Assembly (NCBI RefSeq): GCF_900102945.1
Contig: NZ_FNGI01000002.1
Location: 124,001 to 188,000, forward strand
Length of the DNA: 64,000 nucleotides
Origin: Modicisalibacter muralis
Lineage (GTDB): Bacteria; Pseudomonadota; Gammaproteobacteria; Pseudomonadales; Halomonadaceae
Direction of reading: 5' to 3'
A program made the position numbers and the translations under genes. The notes beneath the pieces were generated by a model. It had not been told where the DNA came from, did no database searches, and worked only from the letters and a program-made list of their open reading frames with translations. Shown here one piece after another: positions 1 to 8,509 of the stretch (positions are counted from its first letter, which is position 1; every line of letters starts with the position of its first letter).

Positions 1-9
1 ATTGCGAAC

Positions 10-492
10 ATGGAACTCGACGCTTTCGATCACCGCATCCTAACCGCCTTGCAACGCGATGCCGATATATCCAATACCCTGCTAGCCGATGCGATAGGCC
101 TGTCGGCATCAGCCTGTTTACGCCGGGTCGCCCGGCTGAAGAAGCTGGGAGTGATTCGCCGGGTCGTGGCGGTGATCGATCCTGCCAAGGTCAATCGCGC
201 CCTGACCGCGGTCGTCACGGTGGAGTTCGCACGCCACGGCAGTGGCTACCGCCAACAGTTCGTCGGCAAGGTGCGCAGCGAAGCCGCCATTACGCAATGC
301 TATGTGGTGACCGGCGAGGTTTCGTGCGTTGTGATCCTTCATGTGCACGATATGGAGGAGTATCTATCGTTGGCCGATCGGCTCTTCGATCAGGACGAGA
401 ACGTACAGGCATTCCATACCTATATTGTCATGCAGACCGTCAAGCAGGAGACGAGCATCCCCCTGGAAGCGCCAAATCGTGCCGGGGATTGA
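10..492 (+). CDS. Lrp/AsnC-family transcriptional regulator
   Basis: This 160-residue protein has the usual Lrp/AsnC layout and length: an N-terminal winged helix-turn-helix (about residues 4-60, opening LDAFDHRILTALQRDA, with the recognition part around GLSASACLRRVARL) followed by a RAM/AsnC ligand-binding domain (about 65-150, including CYVVTGEVSCVVILHV). The family binds DNA as octamers and responds to amino acids. The start at base 10 gives the canonical N terminus, so the gene is complete. The effector and targets cannot be read from the sequence. The next gene is co-directional, but a separate MerR-type promoter lies between them, so they need not be one transcript. Confidence 0.9.
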   Translation: MELDAFDHRILTALQRDADISNTLLADAIGLSASACLRRVARLKKLGVIRRVVAVIDPAKVNRALTAVVTVEFARHGSGYRQQFVGKVRSEAAITQCYVVTGEVSCVVILHVHDMEEYLSLADRLFDQDENVQAFHTYIVMQTVKQETSIPLEAPNRAGD

Positions 493-544
493 TCGCTGCA
501 CCGGAGGCTGACTGTCGGTCGGCCGATGGCGATGCCGATTTTCC

Positions 545-575
545 TTGACCTAAAGCTAAGTTCAGGTTTTAGGGT
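545..575 (+). promoter_or_regulatory. MerR/SoxR-type promoter with long spacer and dyad
   Basis: A TTGACC -35-like hexamer (545-550) is followed after 19 bases by TAGGGT (570-575), a weak -10. The spacer carries a dyad with half-sites ACCTaAA (548-554) and TTcAGGT (561-567). The 18 bases at 549-566 match 14 of 18 positions of the SoxR box as I remember it. A 19-bp spacer with the operator between -35 and -10 is the hallmark of promoters activated by MerR-family proteins. It would drive the ABC exporter starting at 681. No MerR-family gene lies in the window, so the regulator would act in trans. Confidence 0.5.
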
Positions 576-680
576 GACCATCGAATCGCGCGAGATAGGC
601 AATCGATGAATGGTAACATCGCCATTTCGATTTCGATCTCCGCCGCAGTGAATGGACATCACCCGATCGAGGCACCCACC

Positions 681-2573
681 ATGTTTCGTTTCTTCGAGTC
701 GCTGATCGACCCTTACCCTCAAGACGAGCCACGCACGCCACCCAACGGCCTGCTTGCCTTTCTGTACCACTATTCGAAGCCGGTCCTGCCGTTGCTGGCG
801 GTGATGTCGGTACTCACCGCCTTGGTGTCCATCGCCGAGGTGGTGTTCTTCGCCTACATGGGCGAACTGGTCGACTGGCTCGGCGCTAGCGAGCGCGGCG
901 CCTTCTTCGCCGAGCATGGTTGGGAGCTTGCCGGCATGGCGCTGTTGATCGTGGTGGTATTCCCGCTGCTGGTGCTGGCGCAGTCGCTGATCGTCCACCA
1001 GGGGATTTTCGGCAACTATCCGATGATCGTGCGCTGGCTCGCCCATCGCTACCTGCTCGATCAGAGCTTGCCGTTCTTTCAGGACGAGTTCGCCGGGCGT
1101 GTCTCGCAGAAGATCATGCAAACCGCGCTGGCGATCCGCGAGACGGTGATGAAGCTGATGGATGTCTTCGTCTACGTGGCGGTGTACTTCACCGGCGCGC
1201 TGTTTCTGCTCGGGCGTACCGAACTCTGGCTGGTCGCGCCGCTGGTCGTGTGGTTGGCGGGATATATGGCCATCGCGGTGTATTTCGTGCCGCGTCTGCG
1301 GCGCATCTCCAAGGCCCAGGCCGATGCGCGCGCGCAGATGACCGGCCGGGTCGTCGATAGCTACACCAATATCCAGACCATCAAACTGTTCGCCCATACA
1401 CTGCGCGAGCAGGACTACGCGCGTGGCGCCATGGATGGCTTCATGCAGACGGTCTACAAGCAGATGCGGCTGGTGACCAAGCTCACCGTCTGCCTGCAGA
1501 CGCTCAACTCGCTGCTGCTGGTCGCCATTGCCGGCATCGCCATATTCGCCTGGCATCAGGCGCTGATTTCGCTGGGCGCCATCGCCGTGGCCATCGCCCT
1601 GGTCATGCGCCTGCGCGCCATGTCGGACTGGATACTCTGGGAAATCGCTGGGTTGTTCGAGAACATCGGCACCGTTCAGGACGGTATCAATACCCTGGCG
1701 CAACCGAAGGCCATCGCCGATACCCCCGAGGCGCGGGAGCTGACCACGCCGCATAGCGAGATACGCCTCGAGCATGTGCGTTTTCGCTATGGCAACAACG
1801 GCGGCGGGCACAGCGAGCCACCGGTCATCGACGATCTGTCGCTGACCATCGCGCCGGGCGAGCGGGTCGGACTCGTCGGCCGCTCGGGTGCCGGCAAGTC
1901 GACACTGGTCAATCTGTTGTTGCGCTTCTATGAGCTTGAAAGCGGGCGTATTCTTATCGACGGTCAGGATATCGCCGGTGTCACCCAGGCGTCATTGCGA
2001 CGCCAGATCGGCCTGGTCACCCAGGACACCTCGTTGCTGCACCGCTCGATCGCCGACAACATCGCCTATGGTCGCCCCGAGGCCAGCGAGGCAGACATCA
2101 TCGAGGCGGCACGGCGCGCGCATGCCGACGGTTTTATCCGTGGGGCGTCGGACTCCAAGGGGCGAACCGGCTACGCCGCGCATGTCGGCGAACGCGGCGT
2201 CAAGCTCTCCGGCGGCCAGCGTCAGCGCATCGCGATTGCCCGGGTGTTGCTCAAGAATGCGCCGATCCTGATTCTCGACGAGGCGACCTCGGCGCTGGAC
2301 TCGGAAATCGAGGCGGCAATCCAGGAGCAGCTATTCGCGCTGATGGAAGGCAAGACGGTGATCGCCATCGCGCATCGGCTGTCGACCATCGCCATGCTCG
2401 ATCGACTGGTGGTCATGGACGCGGGGCGCATCGTCGAGACCGGTAGCCATGAGCAATTACTGCGCCAGGACGGCATCTATGCCGGATTATGGCGGCGCCA
2501 GTCCGGCGGTTTCCTGGGGCTCGATGCCCAGGCCGGGACCTCATCAGGGCCGCACGTCATGCCGACGACCTGA
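681..2573 (+). CDS. ABC exporter, fused permease-ATPase
   Basis: This 630-residue protein is a half-transporter of the MsbA/multidrug exporter class. An N-terminal membrane domain (about residues 20-330, several long hydrophobic helices) is followed by a nucleotide-binding domain with Walker A GRSGAGKST near 400, signature LSGGQ near 509, Walker B ILILDEATSAL near 533 and the switch histidine in AIAHRLST. It should act as a dimer and export a lipid, drug or peptide; the substrate is not visible. I chose ATG 681, preceded by GAGG at good spacing, over the upstream ATG 606, which lacks a ribosome-binding site. A MerR/SoxR-like promoter sits about 110 bases upstream, hinting at induction by redox-active compounds or metals. 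Confidence 0.9.
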   Translation: MFRFFESLIDPYPQDEPRTPPNGLLAFLYHYSKPVLPLLAVMSVLTALVSIAEVVFFAYMGELVDWLGASERGAFFAEHGWELAGMALLIVVVFPLLVLAQSLIVHQGIFGNYPMIVRWLAHRYLLDQSLPFFQDEFAGRVSQKIMQTALAIRETVMKLMDVFVYVAVYFTGALFLLGRTELWLVAPLVVWLAGYMAIAVYFVPRLRRISKAQADARAQMTGRVVDSYTNIQTIKLFAHTLREQDYARGAMDGFMQTVYKQMRLVTKLTVCLQTLNSLLLVAIAGIAIFAWHQALISLGAIAVAIALVMRLRAMSDWILWEIAGLFENIGTVQDGINTLAQPKAIADTPEARELTTPHSEIRLEHVRFRYGNNGGGHSEPPVIDDLSLTIAPGERVGLVGRSGAGKSTLVNLLLRFYELESGRILIDGQDIAGVTQASLRRQIGLVTQDTSLLHRSIADNIAYGRPEASEADIIEAARRAHADGFIRGASDSKGRTGYAAHVGERGVKLSGGQRQRIAIARVLLKNAPILILDEATSALDSEIEAAIQEQLFALMEGKTVIAIAHRLSTIAMLDRLVVMDAGRIVETGSHEQLLRQDGIYAGLWRRQSGGFLGLDAQAGTSSGPHVMPTT

Positions 2574-2599
2574 TTTCATTTTTCTGTTAAGGACATCGC

Positions 2600-3526
2600 A
2601 TGCAGCCAGCGATCCACGTCTCGAATCTCTCCAAGACCTACGACTCGGGATTCCAGGCGCTCAAGAATATCGATCTGGAAGTACGACGCGGCGAAATCTT
2701 CGCCCTACTCGGCCCCAACGGCGCCGGCAAGACGACACTGATCAGCATCATCTGCGGGCTGGTCAACCCCAGCGAAGGCACGGTACTGGCGGACGGCCAC
2801 GATATCGTCAACGACTACCGCGCGGCCCGTGAGAAGATCGGCCTGGTGCCGCAGGAGTTGACCACCGATGCCTTCGAGACCGTATGGGCCACCGTCAGCT
2901 TCAGTCGTGGGCTGTTCGGCAAACCCGCCAATCCCGCGCACATCGAGAAGGTGCTCAAGGACCTAGCCCTGTGGGACAAGCGCCATAACCGGTTGATTAC
3001 ACTCTCGGGCGGCATGAAGCGCCGCGTGCTGATCGCCAAGGCGCTATCCCACGAGCCGCAGATCCTGTTTCTCGACGAGCCGACCGCTGGCGTCGATGTC
3101 GAGTTGCGCCGCGACATGTGGGAAGTGGTGCGCCTGCTGCGCGAAAGCGGCGTGACGATCATTCTGACTACCCATTACATCGAAGAAGCCGAAGAGATGG
3201 CCGACCGCATCGGGGTGATCAGCAGGGGCGAGATCATCCTGGTGGAAGACAAAGCCGAACTCATGCACAAGCTCGGCAGAAAGCAATTGACGCTGCATCT
3301 GCAATACCCGCTCGAGCGCATTCCCGCGACACTTGGCGCGCATGACCTGGCGCTCGCCGAAGACGGCACCGAGCTGACCTACACCTACGACACCCAGGAG
3401 GAACGCACCGGGATTACCGGCCTGCTCGGCGATCTCAATGCCGCCGGCATCGACTTCAAGGATCTGCACACCCGGCAGAGTTCGCTGGAGGAAATCTTCG
3501 TCAACCTGGTAAGGGAACGCCAATGA
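2600..3526 (+). CDS. yadG: ABC transporter ATP-binding protein, YadG-like
   Basis: This 308-residue cytoplasmic ATPase has Walker [10 protein letters not shown] at about residues 38-46, the signature LSGGMKRR near 135, Walker [13 protein letters not shown] and the switch [18 protein letters not shown]. The sequence and length match the YadG type of the ABC-2 (DRA) family. Its stop overlaps the start of the permease gene in an ATGA arrangement (3523-3526), so the two are translationally coupled and form one export complex. The gene starts 26 bases after the preceding exporter and may share its transcript. The substrate is unknown; the family handles drugs, polysaccharides or other envelope molecules. 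Confidence 0.9.
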   Translation: MQPAIHVSNLSKTYDSGFQALKNIDLEVRRGEIFALLGPNGAGKTTLISIICGLVNPSEGTVLADGHDIVNDYRAAREKIGLVPQELTTDAFETVWATVSFSRGLFGKPANPAHIEKVLKDLALWDKRHNRLITLSGGMKRRVLIAKALSHEPQILFLDEPTAGVDVELRRDMWEVVRLLRESGVTIILTTHYIEEAEEMADRIGVISRGEIILVEDKAELMHKLGRKQLTLHLQYPLERIPATLGAHDLALAEDGTELTYTYDTQEERTGITGLLGDLNAAGIDFKDLHTRQSSLEEIFVNLVRERQ

Positions 3527-4284
3527 ATCTCCAAGCAGTTCGCTCGATTTACACCTTCGAAATGGCACGCGCGCGGCGCACGCTGCTACAGAGCGTCGTG
3601 TCGCCGGTCATCTCGACCTCGCTGTACTTCGTGGTGTTCGGCGCGGCGATCGGCTCGCGCATCAGCCATATCGAGGGGATCAGCTACGGTGCCTTCATCG
3701 TGCCGGGTCTGATCATGCTGATGCTGCTGACGCAGAGCGTCTCGAACGCCTCCTTCGCGATCTTCTTCCCCCGCTTCTCGGGCACGATCTACGAGTTACT
3801 GTCGGCGCCGATCGCCTATTACGAGATCGTGATCGGTTATGTCGGCGCGGCCGCCACCAAATCGATCGTGCTCGGCCTGATCATTCTCGCCACGGCGGGC
3901 TTTTTCGTGCCGCTCGAGATCGCCCATCCGCTGTGGATGCTGGCGTTCCTGGTGCTCACGGCGGTGACGTTCAGTCTGCTCGGCTTCATCATCGGTATCT
4001 GGGCCGACGGCTTCGAGAAGCTGCAACTCGTGCCGCTGCTGATCATCACGCCACTGACGTTCCTCGGCGGCAGCTTTTATTCCGTCGACATGCTGCCGCC
4101 GGTCTGGCAAACGGTCACGCTATTCAACCCGGTGGTCTACCTAGTCAGCGGTTTTCGTTGGAGCTTTTATGGCATCAGTGACGTCAGCGTGACCGCGAGC
4201 CTGCTGATGATCCTGGTCTTTCTGACGCTGTGCCTGGGCCTGGTGGCGTGGATATTCAAGACCGGTTATCGGATCAAGCCATGA
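3523..4284 (+). CDS. yadH: ABC-2 type permease, YadH-like
   Basis: This 253-residue integral membrane protein has about six hydrophobic segments and the ABC-2 permease signature region around [19 protein letters not shown]. It pairs with the ATPase immediately upstream, overlapping it by 4 bases. The gene is intact. Its last 314 bases recur at 4981-5294 and its last 111 bases recur at 6286-6396, both downstream in the same orientation and diverged. This makes the 3' end of the gene the fixed point of an unusual mosaic. C terminus: [11 protein letters not shown]. Confidence 0.9.
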   Translation: MNLQAVRSIYTFEMARARRTLLQSVVSPVISTSLYFVVFGAAIGSRISHIEGISYGAFIVPGLIMLMLLTQSVSNASFAIFFPRFSGTIYELLSAPIAYYEIVIGYVGAAATKSIVLGLIILATAGFFVPLEIAHPLWMLAFLVLTAVTFSLLGFIIGIWADGFEKLQLVPLLIITPLTFLGGSFYSVDMLPPVWQTVTLFNPVVYLVSGFRWSFYGISDVSVTASLLMILVFLTLCLGLVAWIFKTGYRIKP

Positions 4285-4380
4285 CATCGAAGCGCACCAC
4301 CACCCCAGACTACAAAGCGCCCCATTAAGGGCATAACCTGATAGTCATCGATAGTCACTCTGGATACTTCATGGAGGCTA

Positions 4381-4953
4381 GTGATGACGCCAAATAAGAT
4401 GATGTACCGCCCCGGCGATGCCCTGCTGATCGTCGACATGCAAAACGATTTTTGCGAGGGCGGCGCGTTGGCCGTGACTGGCGGCCAGAAGCTGATCCCG
4501 GCAATCAATACCGAGAGCGCCGATGCAGACATAGCGGGTGCACTTGTCATCGCATCGCGCGACTGGCACCCCGTCGACCATTGCAGCTTCGCGGCCCAGG
4601 GCGGGCCGTGGCCGGAGCACTGTATTCAGGATACCCCCGGGGCTGCCTTTCACCCTGAGCTGGAACTTCCCAGCAACACCGTGAAAGTCAGCAAAGGCAC
4701 CGCCTTCGACCGCGACGCCTACTCGGCCTTCGATGGCACTGGGCTGGCTACCTTCCTCCAGCACCGCGATATCTCGCGCGTCATCGTCTGTGGGCTGGCA
4801 ATGGATGTATGCGTCCGCGCGACGGTGATGGACTCCCTTGATGCCGGCTTCGCGACTTGCCTGCTGAATAAACTCACCGAGCCCGTAGCGATAGATCGGC
4901 GCCAGACGTGCCGGGACGAGTTGCGTGCGGCAGGCTGTGAGATCGTGACATGA
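4381..4953 (+). CDS. pncA: Nicotinamidase (PncA-like isochorismatase-fold hydrolase)
   Basis: This protein of about 190 residues belongs to the cysteine-hydrolase superfamily and closely resembles PncA, which deamidates nicotinamide to nicotinate in NAD salvage. The catalytic triad is visible as D19 ([10 protein letters not shown]), K105 (VSKGTAF) and C144 ([11 protein letters not shown]). The metal ligands are D61, H63 and H67 ([12 protein letters not shown]). The start is GTG 4381 or ATG 4384. ATGGAGG lies just upstream. The protein appears full length, although slightly shorter than the E. coli enzyme. It sits between two copies of the yadH 3' end, which suggests it arrived as part of that rearrangement. 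Confidence 0.88.
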   Translation: MMTPNKMMYRPGDALLIVDMQNDFCEGGALAVTGGQKLIPAINTESADADIAGALVIASRDWHPVDHCSFAAQGGPWPEHCIQDTPGAAFHPELELPSNTVKVSKGTAFDRDAYSAFDGTGLATFLQHRDISRVIVCGLAMDVCVRATVMDSLDAGFATCLLNKLTEPVAIDRRQTCRDELRAAGCEIVT

Positions 4954-4980
4954 AGATACCCAACCCGAGAGTGGCTGTGC

Positions 4981-5294
4981 TCAGCCTGCTCGGTTTCATC
5001 ATCGGTATCTGAGCCGATGGCTTCGAGAAGCTGCAACGCGTGCCGCTGCTGATCATCACGCCACTGACGTTCCTCGGCGGCAGTTTCTATTCCATCGACA
5101 TGCTGCCGCCAGTCTGGCAAACGGTCACGCTATTCAACCCGGTGGTTTACCTGGTCAGCGGTTTTCGCTAGAGCTTTTATAACATCAGTGACGTCAGCGT
5201 GGCCGCGAGCCTGGTGATGATCCTGGCCTTTCTGACGCTGTGCCTGGGCCTGGTGACGTGGATCTTCAAGACCGGTTATCGGATCAAGCCATAA
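4981..5294 (+). pseudogene. Duplicated 3' fragment of yadH (copy 2)
   Basis: These 314 bases align without gaps to 3971-4284, the end of the intact YadH-like permease gene. I count about 21 differences, or roughly 93% identity. Two of them turn tryptophan codons into in-frame stops (TGG to TGA near 5011 and TGG to TAG near 5169). The natural stop is TAA instead of TGA. There is no start codon or 5' part, so this is a dead fragment. It separates the nicotinamidase gene from the PaiB-like gene. The level of divergence argues against a recent tandem duplication. Confidence 0.9.
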
Positions 5295-5323
5295 CGACTA
5301 TTGGTTCCATTATCATCCTGGAA

Positions 5324-5347
5324 AGTGGCTCTTATGCAAGAGCCACT
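5324..5347 (+). terminator. Hairpin after yadH copy 2
   Basis: A perfect 10-bp stem (AGTGGCTCTT and AAGAGCCACT) closes an ATGC loop. No real U-run follows, so intrinsic termination is uncertain. It lies between the yadH fragment and the PaiB-like gene, 42 bases before the ATG, and could end transcripts from the left or shape the 5' leader of the next gene. Confidence 0.45.
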
Positions 5348-5388
5348 ATTCGGCTAGCCTGCCCCTTTGTGCGCCACGAGAAAGCAGC

Positions 5389-6021
5389 ATGTATCTACCC
5401 AAGCAGTTTCGAGAGACACGTGCCTCCGCGCTGCACGCACTGATCGAGCGCCATCCGTTCGCCACCCTCGTTACGCAGGGCTCGGACGGTCTCGACGCCG
5501 ACCACCTGCCCTTCGTGCTGGATGCCGATAGCGGCGAACACGGCCGCTTGCGCGGCCATGTCGCCCGAGCCAACCCGCTTTGGAAAAGCGTCTCGGACAA
5601 CGCCGACGTGCTGGTCGTCTTTCAAGGGCCGCAGGCATATATCACGCCATCGTGGTATCCCGCCAAGCGCGAGCACGGCAAGGTCGTGCCGACCTGGAAC
5701 TACGGCTTCGTGCATGCTCACGGGCGTATTCGCTTCATTGAGGATGCCGATTGGCTATACCGGCTGGTCGACGATCTCACCAACGCTCATGAAGCCGGGC
5801 GTGAAGCCCCCTGGCATGTTCAGGACGCGCCCGCCGATTACATCGCCAAGATGAGCCGCGCGATCGTCGGCGTGGAGATCGAGATCACGCGGCTGGTGGG
5901 CAAGTGGAAGGCCAGCCAGCACAAGCCCGACGACGAGCGCCAGGGGATCGAGCGGGGGCTGCACGAGGAGAGCGGCTTATCGCGACGCGACAGCGGCTAT
6001 CTGGCCGGCAGGGATTCATGA
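5389..6021 (+). CDS. FMN-binding negative regulator, PaiB-like
   Basis: This 210-residue protein opens with MYLPKQFRE and contains ITPSWYPAKREHGKVVPTWNYGFVHAHG, the hallmark segment of the PaiB/transcriptional-regulator family with a split-barrel flavin-binding fold. In Bacillus PaiB affects sporulation and protease genes; in proteobacteria the role is mostly unknown. Length is typical. The last bases overlap on the opposite strand with the end of an MFS-transporter remnant. The gene lies between the second and third copies of the yadH 3' end and is part of the same mosaic block. Confidence 0.88.
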   Translation: MYLPKQFRETRASALHALIERHPFATLVTQGSDGLDADHLPFVLDADSGEHGRLRGHVARANPLWKSVSDNADVLVVFQGPQAYITPSWYPAKREHGKVVPTWNYGFVHAHGRIRFIEDADWLYRLVDDLTNAHEAGREAPWHVQDAPADYIAKMSRAIVGVEIEITRLVGKWKASQHKPDDERQGIERGLHEESGLSRRDSGYLAGRDS

Positions 6022-6285
6022 ACGCGCCTTGTCGATTTAAGAACCCAACTGACGACCACTACCGCCCCGAGTAGCGTGCCTCCAAACACCTGCAAGGCGA
6101 TAGCATGGCCGAAAGCATCGACCATGGCTCCCGTCGTGATGACGGGCAAGCTGAAACCGATATACGCCATCAGAAAGAAACCGGCGCTCGCTCGCGACTT
6201 TTGCTGGCCAGCCACTTCAAGCACACCGCTCAGGCCACCAAGGTAGATAAAGCCGTAGCAGGCGCTGCTGGCAGCGACGGCACCT
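5997..6285 (-). pseudogene. C-terminal remnant of an MFS transporter
   Basis: On the minus strand these bases encode about 95 residues with three hydrophobic helices (including SACYGFIYLGGLSGVLE, AGFFLMAYIGFSLPVI and IALQVFGGTLLGAVVVVSWVL), typical of the last membrane segments of a major-facilitator transporter. The rest of the gene is missing: the open frame upstream of base 6285 is only the antisense of the third yadH fragment. The breakpoint therefore coincides with the start of that fragment. The remnant ends inside the 3' end of the PaiB-like gene. It is unlikely to be functional. Confidence 0.7.
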
Positions 6286-6396
6286 ATCAGCAACGTCAGC
6301 GTGGCCGCAAGCGTGGTGATGGTTCTGTTCTTTCTGACGCTGTGCCTAAGCGTGGTGGCGTGGATATTCAAGACCGGTTATCGGATCAAGCCCTGA
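6286..6396 (+). pseudogene. Duplicated 3' fragment of yadH (copy 3)
   Basis: These 111 bases align to 4174-4284 with about 13 differences (roughly 88% identity) and keep the reading frame through to the stop: the peptide ends [14 protein letters not shown] as in the intact permease. No start or 5' portion exists. The left boundary is abrupt and joins the truncated MFS remnant. It differs from copy 2 at several positions where copy 2 agrees with the intact gene and the reverse, so it was not simply derived from copy 2. Confidence 0.85.
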
Positions 6397-6466
6397 GAAA
6401 CCACCTTGATGAATACCTGCACGCGCGGGTTTTCTCATGACAGGCATGAAGTCGCTCTTTCATGTA

Positions 6467-7570
6467 TTACTCGCTTTTGAACAGAGCCTTGAACTGACGT
6501 GGCTGGCTGCGCAGGTACTGGTTAGGCGCATGCACGCTGGCGCCGAGTTGCGCTGCCGCATGCCACGGCCAGCGGGGGTCGTAAAGCATGGCTCGCGCCA
6601 ACGCGATGGCATCGGCGTCGCCGGTGCCGATTATCGCCTCGGCCTGCTCCGGCTCGGTGATCAGGCCGACGGCGATGATCGGCATGGCAACCGCCGCCTT
6701 GACGGCACGTGCAAAGGGCACCTGATAGTTCGGCCCCAGGGGAACGCTCTGCTTCGGCGTCAAGCCGCCTCCGGAAAGATGCAGGAAGCTGCAGCCGCGC
6801 GAGTCGAGTGCCTGGGCGAGCGCCAAGGTCTGCTCCAAGTCCCAGCCACCAGCTGCCCAGTCGCTACCCGACACGCGCATGCCTACCGGTTTATCGGCGG
6901 GAAATGCATCGCGCACGGCCTCGAACACTTCCAGCGGAAAACGCAGGCGGTTCTCGAGACTGCCGCCATACTCGTCGTCACGCTGGTTGGAGAGCGGCGA
7001 CAGAAACTCATGCAGCAGGTAACCGTGCGCCCCATGCAGTTCGATCAACTCGAGCCCCAGGCGCTCGGCACGCCGAGCGGCGGCGACGAAATCATCGCGC
7101 ACCTGATCGAGCTGCTCCCGCGTCAACGCACTAGGCGGGCGGTCGTCATCGCCATGAGCGATCGCCGAAGGCGCCAGCGCTTGCCAGCCGCCCTCCTCGA
7201 TCGGAACCTGCCCACCGCCCTGCCAGGGGGCACGGCTCGATGCCTTGCGGCCGGCATGGCCCAACTGGATACCCAGCGGAATCGGCGAATAGCGCCTCAC
7301 TGCCGTAAGCACCCGCTTCAGCGCCTGCTCGTTGGCATCCGACCACAGGCCAAGGTCTGCCGGACTGATGCGCCCTTCCGGCGATACCGCCGTCGCCTCG
7401 AGAATCAGCAGCCCCGCCCCGGAAAAGGCCAGGTGGCCGAGATGAATCAGGTGCCAATCGGTCGCGCAGCCCTCCTCGGCCGAGTATTGGCACATCGGGG
7501 CGATGACGATGCGATTGTCTAACTCGAGCGAACCGAGTCGTAACGGCGTAAATAGCGTGGGTGTTGACAT
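6467..7570 (-). CDS. NADH:flavin oxidoreductase, old yellow enzyme (YqjM class)
   Basis: This 367-residue TIM-barrel flavoprotein belongs to the thermophilic-like/YqjM class of old yellow enzymes, which reduce activated C=C bonds with NAD(P)H. Visible landmarks are the redox-tuning cysteine C27 in APMCQYSAEEG, the HGAHGYLLHEFLSPLSNQRDD substrate/FMN segment, and GGSLENRLRF. The conserved MSTPTLFTPLRLGSLELDNR N terminus fixes the start at 7570; the open frame continues 69 codons further upstream but that stretch looks non-coding. The natural electron acceptor is unknown. It is divergent from the LysE-type exporter gene, with about 200 bases between them. Confidence 0.92.
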   Translation of the reverse strand: MSTPTLFTPLRLGSLELDNRIVIAPMCQYSAEEGCATDWHLIHLGHLAFSGAGLLILEATAVSPEGRISPADLGLWSDANEQALKRVLTAVRRYSPIPLGIQLGHAGRKASSRAPWQGGGQVPIEEGGWQALAPSAIAHGDDDRPPSALTREQLDQVRDDFVAAARRAERLGLELIELHGAHGYLLHEFLSPLSNQRDDEYGGSLENRLRFPLEVFEAVRDAFPADKPVGMRVSGSDWAAGGWDLEQTLALAQALDSRGCSFLHLSGGGLTPKQSVPLGPNYQVPFARAVKAAVAMPIIAVGLITEPEQAEAIIGTGDADAIALARAMLYDPRWPWHAAAQLGASVHAPNQYLRSQPRQFKALFKSE

Positions 7571-7776
7571 CGGCGCATCCCGAAACGAAGTGAGCATAAA
7601 ATGTAGCAAGCTAATAATTTCTGCGCAATTCCATGGAGATTGCGTCCGAAGTATCGCACTTGGAAGAAGCGGTTGGGTATATTCTGGCAGTTCACCATCT
7701 CGCGTGATGATAGTGGTTATCTGGCAGGTAAAACCCTCTAAGCTAGACCGATCCAACCCACTGCCGAGCACTCTCA

Positions 7777-8403
7777 ATGTCGCTAACTACCTGGTTATTG
7801 TTCGTCGCCGTTGCCGCCATCAGTATTCTGAGCCCTGGCCCGGCGTTCCTGGTGGCCATACGCAATGGCATGTCCGGCGGCGTTCGCCGGGTGGCCGTTT
7901 CGTCGCTGGGCAATATTATCGGCCTGCTCGCCGTGGCGGGTACCGCGGTGCTGGGTCTGGGTGTGGTGCTTAAAACCTCGGAGTGGCTGTTCACCGCACT
8001 CAAGCTGTTCGGTGCCGGCTATCTGATTTACCTGGGGGTCCGCCAGTGGCGAAGCCGGGAAAGCCTTGCCGTGGCCAGCGCCTCCATGCCGAAGCGTGGC
8101 AGGGTTCATGTATTCGGCGAGGGCCTGTTGGTCGCCCTTGGCAACCCCAAGGCCATCCTGTTTTTCACCGCGCTGTTTCCGCAATTTCTGGATACCAGCG
8201 TGCCACTGTGGCCGCAGTTCACGATCATGGTCGGCACCTTCATGGCGCTTTCGTTCTGCACGCTGGTGATTTACGGCAGTCTCGCCCGGCGTATCGCGGG
8301 TCTGTTCGGCTCGGCGCGCCGCGTGCTATGGATCAACCGGCTGGTGGGTAGCGCGTTCGTTGGCCTGGGCGTCTCGCTGCTGCGGCTGCGCCAGCCGCTA
8401 TGA
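7777..8403 (+). CDS. LysE/RhtB-family amino acid exporter
   Basis: This 208-residue membrane protein has the family's six hydrophobic segments and the signature SPGPAFLVAIRNGMSGG near the N terminus, plus LVALGNPKAILFFTALFPQF in the middle. These proteins export amino acids such as lysine, threonine or homoserine lactone by proton-coupled efflux. The particular substrate cannot be read. The gene is divergent from the old-yellow-enzyme gene. A LysO-like lysine exporter lies 900 bases downstream, so this is a small amino-acid export neighbourhood. Confidence 0.9.
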   Translation: MSLTTWLLFVAVAAISILSPGPAFLVAIRNGMSGGVRRVAVSSLGNIIGLLAVAGTAVLGLGVVLKTSEWLFTALKLFGAGYLIYLGVRQWRSRESLAVASASMPKRGRVHVFGEGLLVALGNPKAILFFTALFPQFLDTSVPLWPQFTIMVGTFMALSFCTLVIYGSLARRIAGLFGSARRVLWINRLVGSAFVGLGVSLLRLRQPL

Positions 8404-8509
8404 TCGGGACCTCGAACCCCATCACGACCGCAGGTTCTTGCGCGGGGAACATTCGCCGCCCAGCGGGCATCCTAGCGTGACTGGCAAGGCTGTCGCGACG
8501 GGAGAAAAC

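Noticed and set aside
420-1811. 463-codon minus-strand open frame opposite the ABC exporter
   Set aside because: It is antisense to a clear ABC exporter, is rich in His, Gln and Arg as GC-rich shadow frames are, and shows no family motif.
4381-4953. Nicotinamidase gene as a truncated pseudogene, given the surrounding fragments
   Set aside because: All three catalytic residues and the metal ligands are present and the C terminus is normal.
7571-7777. 69-codon N-terminal extension of the old-yellow-enzyme gene
   Set aside because: The family N terminus begins at the ATG at 7570; the upstream codons have no family similarity and overlap the divergent promoter region.
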